Positions 9,601-15,220 of a DNA stretch of 29,690 nt are shown here, one piece after another. Source of the stretch: CAYRVX01 sp964642165. Lineage in GTDB: Bacteria > Planctomycetota > Phycisphaerae > SM23-33. The stretch is from NCBI GenBank assembly GCA_964642165.1, contig CAZXOC010000064.1, positions 1 through 29,690 of the forward strand, given 5' to 3'. How positions within the stretch are numbered: position 1 is the stretch's first letter; the number at the start of each line of letters is the position of its first letter. The translations under genes and the position numbers were made by a program. The notes beneath the pieces are model-generated. The model was given only the letters and a program-made list of their open reading frames with translations, was not told where the DNA came from and did not search any database.

Positions 9601-10134
9601 CTGTCGCTGCGGGGGAGCTTCGGCCGCAGCGGCACCGGCTGGCCCGGAGGCGACCTCGACTACGACGGCGCCGTGGACGCCCTGGACTACGTGGCGTTGA
9701 AGAGGAACATCGGGAGGAGCGTGGCCCCCGCCGCGGCGCCGTTGTCCGACGACCTTTCCCCGGCGCCGGACGCCTCCCCGGCCGCCGCACCGAGCGAGGA
9801 CAGCGGGACCGCGGCGACGGATCCGGCAGTCCAGGCGGCCGGGCCGGCTCCCGCCACGACGGCGACCGGGCAGGAGCGTCCGTTGACCGCCCTCGCGGCG
9901 GAGGACCCGGCCGTGGGCGGCGGGGAGGTCGCCCTGCCCCTGGCCGCGCCGGTTGCCGGCCAGGACGGGGAGCGGTTCGCCGCGTGGCCAGGCACGGCTG
10001 GCCCGGTGGACGGGCCCCCCGCGCCTTCGGGCGAGGTGGAGGTCCGCACGGACAGCGATGGGCCCGCCACGGTTACCGGGGCCGCCTTGGTGGACGCCCT
10101 GGCGGGCAGGCGACTGGCGATCGCCCTGCTGTGA
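658..10134 (+). CDS. Giant modular extracellular protein: LEPR-XLL, lamin-tail, CotH, PA14, Ig-like, LamG and dockerin-like domains (3158 aa)
   Basis: No enzyme activity can be assigned; the module set suggests a surface or secreted protein that binds glycans or other proteins. Domains in order (approximate residues): LEPR-XLL signature LEGLEPRLLLSS 15-26, found at the start of many planctomycete surface proteins; lamin-tail 28-140; PA14-like 227-368; chitobiase C-terminal-like 546-620; CotH kinase-like 662-1090, with HDAEH (D959, E961) at the place of the usual WDxD acidic pair; second chitobiase-like 1105-1185; lamin-tail 1193-1330, 1362-1480 and 1503-1810, the last with a golvesin-like insert at 1562-1683; FN3 1822-1911; Ig-like 1915-2004; PA14 2010-2166; three 91-residue Ig-like repeats 2172-2444; FN3 2445-2531; Ig-like 2535-2631; LamG 2632-2850; Ig-like 2855-2966; dockerin-like pair of DxDxDG calcium loops 2967-3021; Ala/Pro-rich tail. 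The ATG at 658 has GAGG nine bases upstream. No classical signal peptide or sorting tail is visible. Confidence 0.92.
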   Translation: MQYCHRAEVEGHPVLEGLEPRLLLSSQPMITELMAVNTSGLTDGWGETRDWLEIYNPAATEADLTGWKLKDGGNVWPFPDGTTIGPKEFLVVFASDENSVDPLGYLHTNFKLKGGGEYLGLLDDEGQVVHEYADGYPEQTADVSYGIAQDLDITELVAPGDIAAYLVPGSGELGTTWTAKDFDDTLWSTGRTGLGYLASVPGFAVTNYLSNQTVSSTAVAESVIATASYQIAVHRENAPVVNYLDTNGAAHYTGDSAFPGMTIGQDGSNYVLEATGTITIPSAGNWTFGVNSDDGFRVDLTKGSSSFSFEYPNPRGPGDTLRTFYLPQAGDYDVRLIYFEQGGGAEVEFWAAQGSYSGFDYGAFHLVGDTTSGGLAVRSQSVGGSGGSDLSALIATDVTGEMYGTNASLYARIPFTVADPAALTSLTLRMKYDDGYVAYLDGAEVARQNAAGPPQWDSQATASRSDAEATSWQNVDLTAWLAQLQAGEHVLAIHALNAADDDMDFLLLPGLAQILYTPLDEHFFTAATPGEPNSEEFWAGVADTRFSHDRGFYDAPVDVEITCETVGAAIYYTLDGSEPSETHGTRYTVPVRVEGTTTLRARAYQEGLEPSNVDTHTYVFLDDVITQSPSGEAPGPGWPTGRVNGQVLDYGMDPQVVNNPLYAGTIKDDLQAVATISLVTDLANLFDPANGIYVNADQDGIAWERPTSVELIDPDGSDGFQIDAGLRIRGGYSRSDDNPKHAWRLFFRAEYGDATLNFPLFGDEGADQFQKIDLRCTQNYSWSYGGDSRNTFLRDVFSRDMQREMGQPYTRSRYYHLYVNGVYWGLFQTQERSEAAYAETYFGGNRDDYDTVKVGSGYNIMATDGNLLAWQRLWDAAMAGFQSDAAYYRVQGLNPDGTPNPDYEPLLDVDNLIDYMISSIYVGDIDGPVSNFLGNNSPNNWYGLYNRENPTGFKFFRHDAEHTLGVASACYDRTGPYAAGQTFQKSNPMWIHQKLCFHADYRMRFADHVHRHFFNGGILTPQAAGALLAPRAAEIDRAIVAESARWGDAKSGTPKTRDNDWLPAVESLLNSYFPSRTGIVLNQLKSYDDGGTSLPLYSSVTAPTFHVNGSYQHGGSMRIGDTLTITAPAGTIYYTLDGSDIYLPGGARNPDAIAYTGAVTLDRSMHVKARVWTGSAWSALTEATYYGDVAPSLRISEIMYHPADPTPAEIAAGFDDDGLFEFIEVRNIDSDPLPIGGVRFSDGIDFTFPDIVLPAHGRAVVVKDRDAFEFRYGTGAAVIAGEYDGQLDNGGERITLDSPLGGFVHDFRYRDGWFDHTDGGGFSLTVRDAGQELALWDVQEGWRAGHAPGGSPGGGDVGAPPGAVVITEVLAHSDGALGDWIELHNTTDEDVDIGGWFLSDSAGDLTEYQFAAETTIEDGAYVVFSQSAHFGAAFALSELGDDVYLSSNAGGVAGGYREHVDFGASPREFTFGLHTKSTGATDFVLLSRATLAEPNAYPAVGPVVINEIMYHPADPTPEELAAGFTNDDDFEFLELRNTSDQPVDLRDFYLSDGIAFTFGWYDTDDFETAVWTRQAGATATWTATLPSSGQWEVLAWWDAADAQGELRRLDSRAVYTIDHDGETDTVVVDQSPDPEPDTPYAPEWVSLGTYAFNAVDVSVTLARGATEPGEWTMADQVRFVRGGSTVTADNGDASFVASEAAVTTLGPGEHVVVVSNQAAFEERYGATASGIPVAGEYTGHLSNDGESVKLFRAADPEPNGFIPYVRIDRVNYNDNLPWPVEADGSGAALSRIVSEQYGNDVGNWGASALGGTPGAENTYIDTTPPTVPTGLAAEAVVSPDLRVELTWDASSEPQSYVDHYVIYRNGLPHATTPATGYSDTSVLAVTPYSYRVAAVNRDGYASDLSAAVDTSIAGIGEIWATDEITIHAVFTEALDETSAETVANYTIDGLTVQSAALQGDGVTVALTTSIMSGGTTYVLVVRNVETVSGHPIPANTEAAFVYAPQGSGTILREYWTRIWGSRVNDLTRNSAFPDNPSGSGELTIFEGPVNWDRSYGTRLRGYVHPPLTGSYTFWIAADDSAELYLSTDQSPEHATRIAYVDSWTDSREWSKYGSQQSAPVHLVAGRRYYIEALHKENWSDDNIAVGWRLPDGTLERPIPGERLSPWGGDVDPPIVAVAPLVTDDPTPRLTGTVDDPDAAIVVAVRGRYYSAVNQRSGTWVLPDNTISPALALGTYDVQVRATDLAGNVGLDTTTNELTIEPPPPTVTVYELATTDRTPPLSGTVDDPEAAIVVTLAGTPYDAVNRGNGTWTLADDTIDPPLADGAYDVRAVATSLAGKTGHDGTTNELVVDNVPPVVTVDPLVTDVGTPPLSGMVDDPAATVRLVIQGEQYAAVNRGDGTWALADDVIDPALTGGTYDVAATATDRAGNVGTDGTTGEIFVDLTPPSTPGHLAAEAVTSARIDLAWGACEDPESGVAYYVLYRNGSALETLDALAYSDTGLDQAQTYTYRVAAVSTHGFEGAPSQPVEATPRPGVTSVLGIDPTHLVVTFGKPVEPTTAETAANYTLDDEAGQPVSIDSASRDAEHANEVVLAFAQPLVEGATYTLTVAKVSDLAGNAVEGDSQVVFVFRDVDPDLLAWWTFDEGDPATAPDATGNERHLDVVGATWSEEGILGGAFLFDGTDDYLVDEDGEAYVNGLSAFTVSMWVKAKATGTDKGFFTVGPPGNPDCLSLRHDESGWEGGKPDTFKCFLFATLGETNIEGAANTQTTDWQHVALTWSSGAVPVLYLDGDVQVLSDKGEPVSGAVADATQVLIGKGERGSSYAWEGLIDDVRIYGRQLADGEVEALADAPFLVPPTVTHFERNDGQDRPSELASISVSFSQDVSDGLDASDLSIHNDSTDRDVDLAAATVEYVAETNTARWDLSGVAVEPGYHTATLSGAGVTNADGLPLGGSGDDYRTTFLVALPGDADSDGQVGRSDFLSLRGSFGRSGTGWPGGDLDYDGAVDALDYVALKRNIGRSVAPAAAPLSDDLSPAPDASPAAAPSEDSGTAATDPAVQAAGPAPATTATGQERPLTALAAEDPAVGGGEVALPLAAPVAGQDGERFAAWPGTAGPVDGPPAPSGEVEVRTDSDGPATVTGAALVDALAGRRLAIALL
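4246..4277 (+). repeat. 32-base near-identical segment, copy 1 (lamin-tail domain)
   Basis: Bases 4246-4277 match 5176-5207 with a single difference (t/c at the 15th base). Both encode EIMYHPADPTP at the start of a lamin-tail domain, 930 bases apart in the same reading frame. The conservation at silent positions suggests duplication or gene conversion between the two domains. Confidence 0.8.
5176..5207 (+). repeat. 32-base near-identical segment, copy 2 (lamin-tail domain)
   Basis: Second copy of the EIMYHPADPTP-coding segment, one mismatch from the copy at 4246-4277. It opens the lamin-tail domain that carries the inserted golvesin-like domain. Confidence 0.8.
7171..7989 (+). repeat. Three tandem 273-bp units encoding Ig-like domains
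   Basis: Inside the giant gene, units begin at 7171, 7444 and 7717 and the third ends at 7989; each is exactly 273 bases (91 codons). Each encodes PPxVxV, then LxGxVDDPxA, an AVNxxxGTWxLxDxxIxPxL core, GxYDVxxxATxxAG and a TTxE ending. The constant length with diverged sequence points to duplication of one Ig-like module without later insertions or deletions. Confidence 0.85.
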
Positions 10135-10165
10135 CGACCCGGCGCGTGCCGCCGCCCGGGCGAGG

Positions 10166-11833
10166 CTATCGCCACCACGCCGGGCCCCAGGAGCCGGCGG
10201 CGCGGGTCACGACCGTGCTCCTGCCGCCGGCCAGATCGGTCACCATCGGCAGCGGGGGCGCCCCCCGGCGAACCTGCACCCAAAGGAGGCGCTTGCCCCC
10301 CGGCGAGGGCGACGGCCGGAGGAACGGCTGGAAGCTCTTGGCCAGCTTTCGGACGACCTTGCCGCCGAGGTCGCACATCTTCCACGCCCTGCGCTCGTCC
10401 CAGTCGCTGAACAGCATCTTCCCGCTCGCCAGGACCACGGGCCAGCCGCCCTTGCGGATGGGCGTGACCTTGCCGTCGAGGTCCATGCGGGCGATGATCG
10501 GCGGCTGGGGTTTGCCGGCCTGGACGGGCTTGCCCTTCCAGGTCATCAGGACCAGCCCGCTGCCGTCCGGCAGCCACGACATGCAGGCGGCGAACAGGGG
10601 CGGGCCGACCTTGCGCGCCCGGCCCGCGGCGAGATCGAGCAGGCAGACCTGCGCCTTGGGCGGCTCGCCCTGCGGGCCGAACTGCGCCGAGCCGCCCGCG
10701 GCCGAGCTGTGCAGGACCGCCAGCGTCTTGCCGTCGGGCGACAGGGCCGGCTCGCCGCAGTAGCCGCCGTAAAGCGACCCGCCGCCGAGGCGGCGGTTCC
10801 GGCCGGTCCGCAGGTCGACCTCGACCAACTGGTTGCTCGCCCGGATGCCGTCGCCCCCGCAGACCACGACGCGCTTGCGGTCCTTCAGGAAGCACGCGTC
10901 CCCGCACGACGCGCCGCCGAACGGCACGCGCCGGAAGCGCCCCGTCCGGACGTTCATCAGGCAGCAGTCCGGCTGCCCGGGCTCCAGGCCCGGGCGCGGG
11001 ACGCCGCCGTGGCCGATCATCGCCAGGTCGTTGGCGTCCACGCCCTGGGTCGGGTCGGCCGTGTGGTCCTTCCACGTGACGTCGGCGACGTGGAAGGCCT
11101 TGTCCTCGACGCGCTGAAGCCACTGGAAGTCCTTCAGGACGATCGTATACGTGCCCTCGCTTCGCTGAAGCAGCAGCCCGGTGGCGGGATCGATTCCGAG
11201 CAGCAGCCCTCCCTCGAGCCGCTCCCGCAGCTTCTGGATCTGCCGGCGGGCCGCCGCCTGCCGGGCGGCGTCCGGCGTGGCCCGCACGAGCGTCTCCAAC
11301 TGCCGGATGGCCTGGGTGTGCTTGCGAGCGTCGTCGTCCGACAGCGGCAGGCGGAAGCGGGCCCCCGCGTCGTCGCTGCGCACGTGCCGCGCCCCGTCCA
11401 GCATGCTCGCGCTGGTCACGAACCTCGCCTCCGCCAGGCGGAACAGGAGGTAGGCCCCCGGCACGGCGAAGGGCGTCTCGTACGGGCGGAACTTGCCCAG
11501 CGGCTTGCCTGCCTGCGTGGCGTACCACCCGTCCGGCCGGGTGATCAGCCCGAAGAGGTCGGCCTTGCGCGGTCCGGCTTCGAGTCGGAAGCGCCACCGG
11601 CTCATGCGGGGCGTCCAGAGCACGTCGGCGTAGACGGTGGCCCCGCTTTCGGCGCGGAGCCCCACCCGCCACGACGCCCGCGACGACGCCAGCAGCCCGG
11701 CGGTCGCCCTGCCGGTGCGGGCGATCTGCTCGGCGTCGGGCTCCCTCCCCGCACCGCCGGCTGCCACGCAAGGCATCGCGCCGCCGGAGAGGACGACCAG
11801 CCACAGACGCAAGCCCAAACCGCGACGCGGCAT
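10166..11833 (-). CDS. Secreted protein with LolA-like N-terminal region and C-terminal beta-propeller repeats (555 aa)
   Basis: The function is unknown; the architecture suggests an exported protein with a ligand-binding or reporting role. The start MPRRGLGLRLWLVVLSGGA gives a signal peptide, probably cleaved near residue 25. Residues about 38-250 contain strands such as VYADVLWTPRMSRWRFRLE and the segment TRPDGWYATQAGKPLGKF, reminiscent of the LolA half-barrel; this assignment is tentative. A charged helix lies near 166-207. Residues about 265-555 show at least four propeller-like blades with PD40/WD-type phrases: CLMNVRTGRFRRV, EVDLRTGRNRRL with ALSPDGKTLAVLHSS, CLLDLAAGRARKV with SWLPDGSGLVLMTW, and SPSPGGKRLLWVQ. 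The ATG at 11833 is chosen because AAGGAG (11847-11842) lies eight bases upstream; longer in-frame extensions lack such a site. It ends 31 bases from the convergent giant gene. A 9-bp hairpin lies just upstream of its ribosome-binding site. Confidence 0.8.
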   Translation of the reverse strand: MPRRGLGLRLWLVVLSGGAMPCVAAGGAGREPDAEQIARTGRATAGLLASSRASWRVGLRAESGATVYADVLWTPRMSRWRFRLEAGPRKADLFGLITRPDGWYATQAGKPLGKFRPYETPFAVPGAYLLFRLAEARFVTSASMLDGARHVRSDDAGARFRLPLSDDDARKHTQAIRQLETLVRATPDAARQAAARRQIQKLRERLEGGLLLGIDPATGLLLQRSEGTYTIVLKDFQWLQRVEDKAFHVADVTWKDHTADPTQGVDANDLAMIGHGGVPRPGLEPGQPDCCLMNVRTGRFRRVPFGGASCGDACFLKDRKRVVVCGGDGIRASNQLVEVDLRTGRNRRLGGGSLYGGYCGEPALSPDGKTLAVLHSSAAGGSAQFGPQGEPPKAQVCLLDLAAGRARKVGPPLFAACMSWLPDGSGLVLMTWKGKPVQAGKPQPPIIARMDLDGKVTPIRKGGWPVVLASGKMLFSDWDERRAWKMCDLGGKVVRKLAKSFQPFLRPSPSPGGKRLLWVQVRRGAPPLPMVTDLAGGRSTVVTRAAGSWGPAWWR

Positions 11834-12080
11834 GTCAGAGGCTCCTTCCCGGGCGTCGTCTGCGAGCGGCCCTCGCAGACCGTCCTGTCTCAAGGTAGCA
11901 CCAGCCCGCTGCCGACGCAACGCACCTCGCGCCCGGCCCGCCAGGCCGGGGGCTTTTCCTTCGCCCCCACCGGCCCCACCGGACCGGTTCCACGGTTTTA
12001 CTGAGGTGTGGGCCCGTGCCGCTCGCGCGTTCGCGGCGGCGGGCATTCTCGGACAGACCGGCAGAGCCAAGGAGATACGT
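11834..12080. other. Divergent intergenic region with several short inverted repeats
   Basis: This 247-base region separates the minus-strand propeller gene from the plus-strand DUF1080 gene. It contains the 9-bp inverted repeat at 11858-11880, a GC-only 6-bp stem GGGGGC/GCCCCC (11948-11953 with 11963-11968, T-rich loop), and ACCGG-A-CCGGT at 11978-11988. I see no convincing sigma-70-like promoter pair. Confidence 0.5.
11858..11880. promoter_or_regulatory. Perfect 9-bp inverted repeat upstream of the propeller gene
   Basis: GTCTGCGAG (11858-11866) and CTCGCAGAC (11872-11880) are perfect inverted arms with a five-base gap. The element sits 25 bases before the ATG of the minus-strand propeller gene and 11 bases from its AAGGAG. 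As DNA it could be an operator between the two divergent genes; as RNA it would be a leader hairpin. No transcription factor can be named. Confidence 0.5.
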
Positions 12081-13181
12081 ATGACCGACCGGTTCACGTG
12101 GAGATGCGCCGTGACGCTGGCCATGCTGGCCGGCTTCTGCCTGGCCGCGGCCGGGCTCGCCCCCACCGCGACAGCCGCACGCAGGCCCAAGAAGAAAAAG
12201 AAGAAGCCGCCGACGCCCGTCTTCATCGACGTGGAGTCCGCCGGACCGGACTGGAAGGTCCAGGGCGAGTACGTCGGCAAGGCCGGCGACGACAAGATCG
12301 GCGTGCAGGTCATCGCCCTCGGCGACGGCTGCTTCCAGGCGATCTTCTACCCCGGCGGGCTGCCCGGGGCCGGCTGGGGCGGCAAGGTGCGGATCCCCCT
12401 CGACGGCAAGACGACCGACGGCAAGACGATCTTCGAGCCCGGCAAGGGGCGCAAGAAGTACATGGCCGCCGTGCCGGCGGAGTTCAGCGCCCTGCGGGAC
12501 AACCCGCCCGGCGGCCAGAAGAACTGGGAGGTCGTCCTCCAGAACGAGCGCATGGTCGGGCGGACCCACACCGGCAGGCGGTTCGTCGCCGAGCGGATCA
12601 TCCGCAAGAGCGCGACGCTGGGCGCGAAGCCCCCGGCCGGGGCCGTCGTCCTGTTCGACGGCACCGGCGTCGACGAGTGGCAGGGCGGGCGCATGGACAA
12701 GCGCAAGAGCCTCTGCGCCGGCGCGGCCAGCAAGAAGCAGTTCGAGGACTTCACGCTGCACCTGGAGTTCATGGCGCCGTTCCGCCCGAAGGCGCGCAGC
12801 CAGGGGCGCGGCAACAGCGGCGTCTACCTCCAGCACCGCTACGAGATCCAGGTGCTCGATTCGTTCGGCCTGGAGGGCTACGACAACGAGTGCGGCGGCA
12901 TCTACAAGAAGGGCCGACCCAAGGTCAACATGTGCTTCCCGCCGCTGACCTGGCAGACGTACGACGTGGAGTTCACCGCCCCGCGGTTCGAGAACGGCCG
13001 GAAGGTCAAGAACGCCTTCGCCGCCATCAAGCACAACGGCGTGGTGATCCACGAGAAGCTCGAAATCGACGGCAAGACCGGCGGCTCGAAGGGCAACGAG
13101 GGCCAGCCGGGCGCCGTGTACCTCCAGGGCCACGGCAATCCCGTCTTCTTCCGGAACATCTGGATCGTGCCCGGAAAGTAG
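12081..13181 (+). CDS. Secreted DUF1080 / 3-keto-disaccharide hydrolase family protein (366 aa)
   Basis: Members of this family (Pfam 3-keto-disaccharide hydrolase) have a concanavalin-like sandwich fold; some hydrolyse 3-keto-glycosides, and the family is greatly expanded in planctomycetes. The ATG at 12081 has AAGGAG six bases upstream. Residues 1-33 are a signal peptide ending TATAA, followed by a run of six lysines (37-42). An N-terminal region, about 46-180, carries GVQVIALGDGCFQAIFYPGG and GLPGAGWGGKVRIPLDGKT. The DUF1080 domain spans about 188-364: VVLFDGTGVDEWQGG at the start, then FTLHLEFMAPF, GNSGVYLQHRYEIQVLDSFG, ECGGIYKKGRPKVNMCFPP, WQTYDVEFTAPRF, and FRNIWIVPG at the end. These are the expected family landmarks. 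It acts outside the cytoplasm. The real substrate cannot be read from the sequence. Confidence 0.9.
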   Translation: MTDRFTWRCAVTLAMLAGFCLAAAGLAPTATAARRPKKKKKKPPTPVFIDVESAGPDWKVQGEYVGKAGDDKIGVQVIALGDGCFQAIFYPGGLPGAGWGGKVRIPLDGKTTDGKTIFEPGKGRKKYMAAVPAEFSALRDNPPGGQKNWEVVLQNERMVGRTHTGRRFVAERIIRKSATLGAKPPAGAVVLFDGTGVDEWQGGRMDKRKSLCAGAASKKQFEDFTLHLEFMAPFRPKARSQGRGNSGVYLQHRYEIQVLDSFGLEGYDNECGGIYKKGRPKVNMCFPPLTWQTYDVEFTAPRFENGRKVKNAFAAIKHNGVVIHEKLEIDGKTGGSKGNEGQPGAVYLQGHGNPVFFRNIWIVPGK

Positions 13182-13656
13182 CCTTTCGCCGGGGCGGCGG
13201 GCGCGGGCGGCAAGGAGCCGACGGGTCGTGGGCGAATCCGGCGCGGAGCGGTCGGGGCGAGGTGCGACGTAGGGGACGTGTGGCCGAGCCGTTCGGTGGG
13301 CGGTCGCACGTCCCCGTCCGTTTGGGGGCGCGGTGCGGCTGACGGGCAAGGGAGGATCCCAACCGGCGGTTTGTCTGCGTTCGGGGCGAATCGTAGGTTT
13401 CCCTTGCTCCACTCGGAAGGGCGGAAAGACATGGAAAGGGCGACTCGCCCTCCGCACGGGTGGAGCTTGGCCGGATCCGCCCGGGCGCCGAACGCGGCGG
13501 CTCGGGCTTCCCGGGCGCCGCGAGGCGTCCGGCAGGCCGCGTCGAGTCGAAAGACCAGGCGGAGGGAGACCTGGCGTCGCCGGGACGAGCCGAGCGCGCC
13601 TCCCGGGTCCGCGGGGGCCCGGAGGGCCGACGACACGGCCGGCCCGGCCATGGAGC

Positions 13657-13674
13657 CGCGAGCGTGGGCTCGCG
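13657..13674. repeat. 7-bp perfect hairpin with GTGG loop
   Basis: CGCGAGC and GCTCGCG flank GTGG. A related string with AGCCGCG followed by TGGGCTCGCG occurs at 27751-27767, also in non-coding DNA. The pair may belong to a short dispersed intergenic repeat; two copies in one window are too few to be sure. Confidence 0.4.
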
Positions 13675-13713
13675 ACTGCCCGCTGCCCCGCAACAACGGG
13701 AAGGGGCGAACGC

Positions 13714-13751
13714 GCAGGCGAGGGCGAAGTGGAGGGTAAGCTCTCGCCTGC
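13714..13751. other. 9-bp perfect stem, 20-base loop, followed by TTT
   Basis: GCAGGCGAG (13714-13722) pairs with CTCGCCTGC (13743-13751) and is followed by TTTGT. It lies about 110 bases ahead of the anti-sigma-like gene. The short T run makes an intrinsic terminator or attenuator possible but weak. Confidence 0.35.
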
Positions 13752-13863
13752 TTTGTATGCGCCCGTCCAGGCGGTGGGAACCTCCGACCCGGCGGTTCGT
13801 CAAAGGTCAGTGGTCGGCGGTGGTCGGCACGACGGCGCCGCCGAGGCAGCCCAAGGCGCTACA

Positions 13864-15144
13864 ATGACAGCGCCAAGCACGATGGACGAGCAACGAGACA
13901 TTCGCGAGGAGCTTTCGGCCTACCTGGACGGGGAGCTGCGCGCGGCCCCGGCGCAGCGCGTGGCGGTCGCGGCGCGCGCCGAGGCCGCCCTCGCCGAGGA
14001 GCTGGCCGGCCTGCGGGCCACACGCAACCTGCTGCGGTGTCTGCCGCCGGTCCGGCTGGACGCCGGGTTTGCGGCACGCGTGCTGGCCGAGGCGCAGCGG
14101 CGAGGCCTGCTGCCGACCCGCCGGGCCCGGACGGGACTGTGGGTCGGGCGAGCCGCCGCCGCCGCCGTGCTCCTGCTGGCCGCGTGCGTCGGAGGCATCG
14201 TCCTGTCGACGGTCTCCGGCCGCAGGCCCGAGTCCCCCTTGGCCGACGGAGCGGGGGGCCCCGTCGTGCTGGCCCGCGCGGAGCGGAGCCTCGAGGAGGC
14301 CGATCTCGCCGGCCGGCGCGGCAGCACCTCCGGACACGCCGGCGGCGCGCCGACAGGTCCCGGCTCACGGGGGGGTCCCGCGTCTGTCCTCGACGCCGCG
14401 GCGGCCACTCCGAAGTGCGGCAAGGGCGTCGCCCCGGCGCCGGGTTCGGGCACCGGCAGCCGGGCGGACCGGTCGAACTACGATGTGGCGCTCGCCTCGC
14501 TGAAGAACGAGCTGGCGAAGCGGTTTGGGCACGTTGCGGGGACCCGGCAGCACGCCCTCGTTCAGGAGATCGATCTGCCCGTGAGGGATCTGGTGGCGGC
14601 AAGGCAGCAGGTGGTGGCCGTTCTGGCCCGTGCGGAGGTTCCGCCGCTGGGCGTCCTGGAAGCCCACCCGGAAGCTCGCGTTCGCGCCGCCGCCGGCCAG
14701 CCCGCCCCGACCGATTGGCTGCGGTTCTACCACGAGGGGCCGGCCGATCCGCGGAGCTTCCTGTACGTCGTGGTTGACACGAACGAGAGCCTGGCCCAGG
14801 TGTCCCAGGCCGTGCGCGAACTGCGGGCCTCCTGGCAAGAGGCGGCGCCTTCGAAGCGGCTGTTGCTCGGCGGCGATGCGCTGCACCGGTCCACCGCGCC
14901 CGCGCTGCCGCGAACGCCCGCTCCCTCCCCCGCCAGGCCGCCAACCACGCAGCAGCAGCAACAACCCTATCATGTCGCGCAAATCCGCCGGCTCCCGGAC
15001 GAGAAGGAGCCCTCCTCCGCTCCGGCCGCCCGGCCCGCCACCGCGCCGGCCAGGGCCATCCCCGCCCTGCTGATCATCACCGTGCATCTCCGCCCCGACG
15101 CGCCGACGACCACGTCGCAGGCGGTGCTGAACCTGAAGCAGTAG
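13864..15144 (+). CDS. Anti-sigma-factor-like single-pass membrane protein (426 aa)
   Basis: Probably a membrane-bound regulator of the anti-sigma-factor type. The N-terminus has the typical phrase ELSAYLDGEL (16-25), followed by a helical stretch with LAGLRATRNLLRCLPPVRLDAGFAARV, as in many planctomycete anti-sigma proteins. The zinc-binding HxxxCxxC motif of zf-HC2 anti-sigma domains is absent. One membrane segment lies at about 92-117 (GLWVGRAAAAAVLLLAACVGG). The rest would be extracytoplasmic: a low-complexity Gly/Ala/Pro linker (about 120-200), a folded region at about 210-345 (NYDVALASLKNELAKRF, SFLYVVVDTNESLAQVSQAV), a QQQQQ run and a hydrophobic end. The ATG at 13864 has AAGG seven bases upstream; ATG 13882 is an alternative. 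The open frame continues upstream to 13333 but that part does not look coding. No cognate sigma gene lies in the window, which is unusual. Confidence 0.7.
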   Translation: MTAPSTMDEQRDIREELSAYLDGELRAAPAQRVAVAARAEAALAEELAGLRATRNLLRCLPPVRLDAGFAARVLAEAQRRGLLPTRRARTGLWVGRAAAAAVLLLAACVGGIVLSTVSGRRPESPLADGAGGPVVLARAERSLEEADLAGRRGSTSGHAGGAPTGPGSRGGPASVLDAAAATPKCGKGVAPAPGSGTGSRADRSNYDVALASLKNELAKRFGHVAGTRQHALVQEIDLPVRDLVAARQQVVAVLARAEVPPLGVLEAHPEARVRAAAGQPAPTDWLRFYHEGPADPRSFLYVVVDTNESLAQVSQAVRELRASWQEAAPSKRLLLGGDALHRSTAPALPRTPAPSPARPPTTQQQQQPYHVAQIRRLPDEKEPSSAPAARPATAPARAIPALLIITVHLRPDAPTTTSQAVLNLKQ

Positions 15145-15188
15145 GATCCCCCCGCCCCGCGCCGGGAACGACGCTTCCACCGACGTGC

Positions 15189-15220
15189 GCTCCGCGCGCG
15201 CGGAGCCCTCGGCGGAGGGC
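15189..15220. terminator. Overlapping GC hairpins between convergent genes (possible bidirectional terminator)
   Basis: The 18-base palindrome GCTCCGCGCGCGCGGAGC (15189-15206) and a 6-bp stem GCCCTC-GGCG-GAGGGC (15205-15220) lie directly after the stop codon of the minus-strand mtnP and 45 bases after the plus-strand anti-sigma-like gene. No T run follows on either strand, so termination would depend on hairpins alone or on Rho. Confidence 0.4.

Larger units (their letters stand above)
13182..13863. other. 682-bp stretch without a credible gene; contains hairpins
   Basis: Open frames cross this region on both strands, but their translations are Arg/Pro/Gly-rich and match no family; no ECF sigma gene is present ahead of the anti-sigma-like gene. 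Visible structure: GCTCCAC/GTGGAGC enclosing GGGCG-ACT-CGCCC (about 13408-13470); CGCGAGC-GTGG-GCTCGCG (13657-13674); and GCAGGCGAG/CTCGCCTGC (13714-13722 with 13743-13751) followed by TTT. It could hold a non-coding RNA or long leader. I checked for RNase P, tmRNA, SRP RNA and cobalamin-riboswitch landmarks and found no convincing set. Confidence 0.5.

Noticed and set aside
9556..9720. Reading the dockerin-like pair as proof of a cellulosome
   Set aside because: Planctomycete surface proteins often end in dockerin-like calcium repeats without cohesins, and no cohesin is present here.
10135..10165. Intrinsic terminator between the giant gene and the convergent propeller gene
   Set aside because: Only 31 bases lie between the stop codons, and the GC arms visible there have no T run and extend into coding sequence.
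13540..13710. Cobalamin-riboswitch-like words (GGGAGACCTGGC and CTGCCCCGCAAC)
   Set aside because: The two words occur in the wrong order and the other conserved boxes are absent; chance in GC-rich DNA is likelier.
13333..13863. N-terminal extension of the anti-sigma-like frame
   Set aside because: The frame is open but the 177 extra residues are Arg/Pro/Gly-rich, and a ribosome-type AAGG and a family-like N-terminus occur at 13864.
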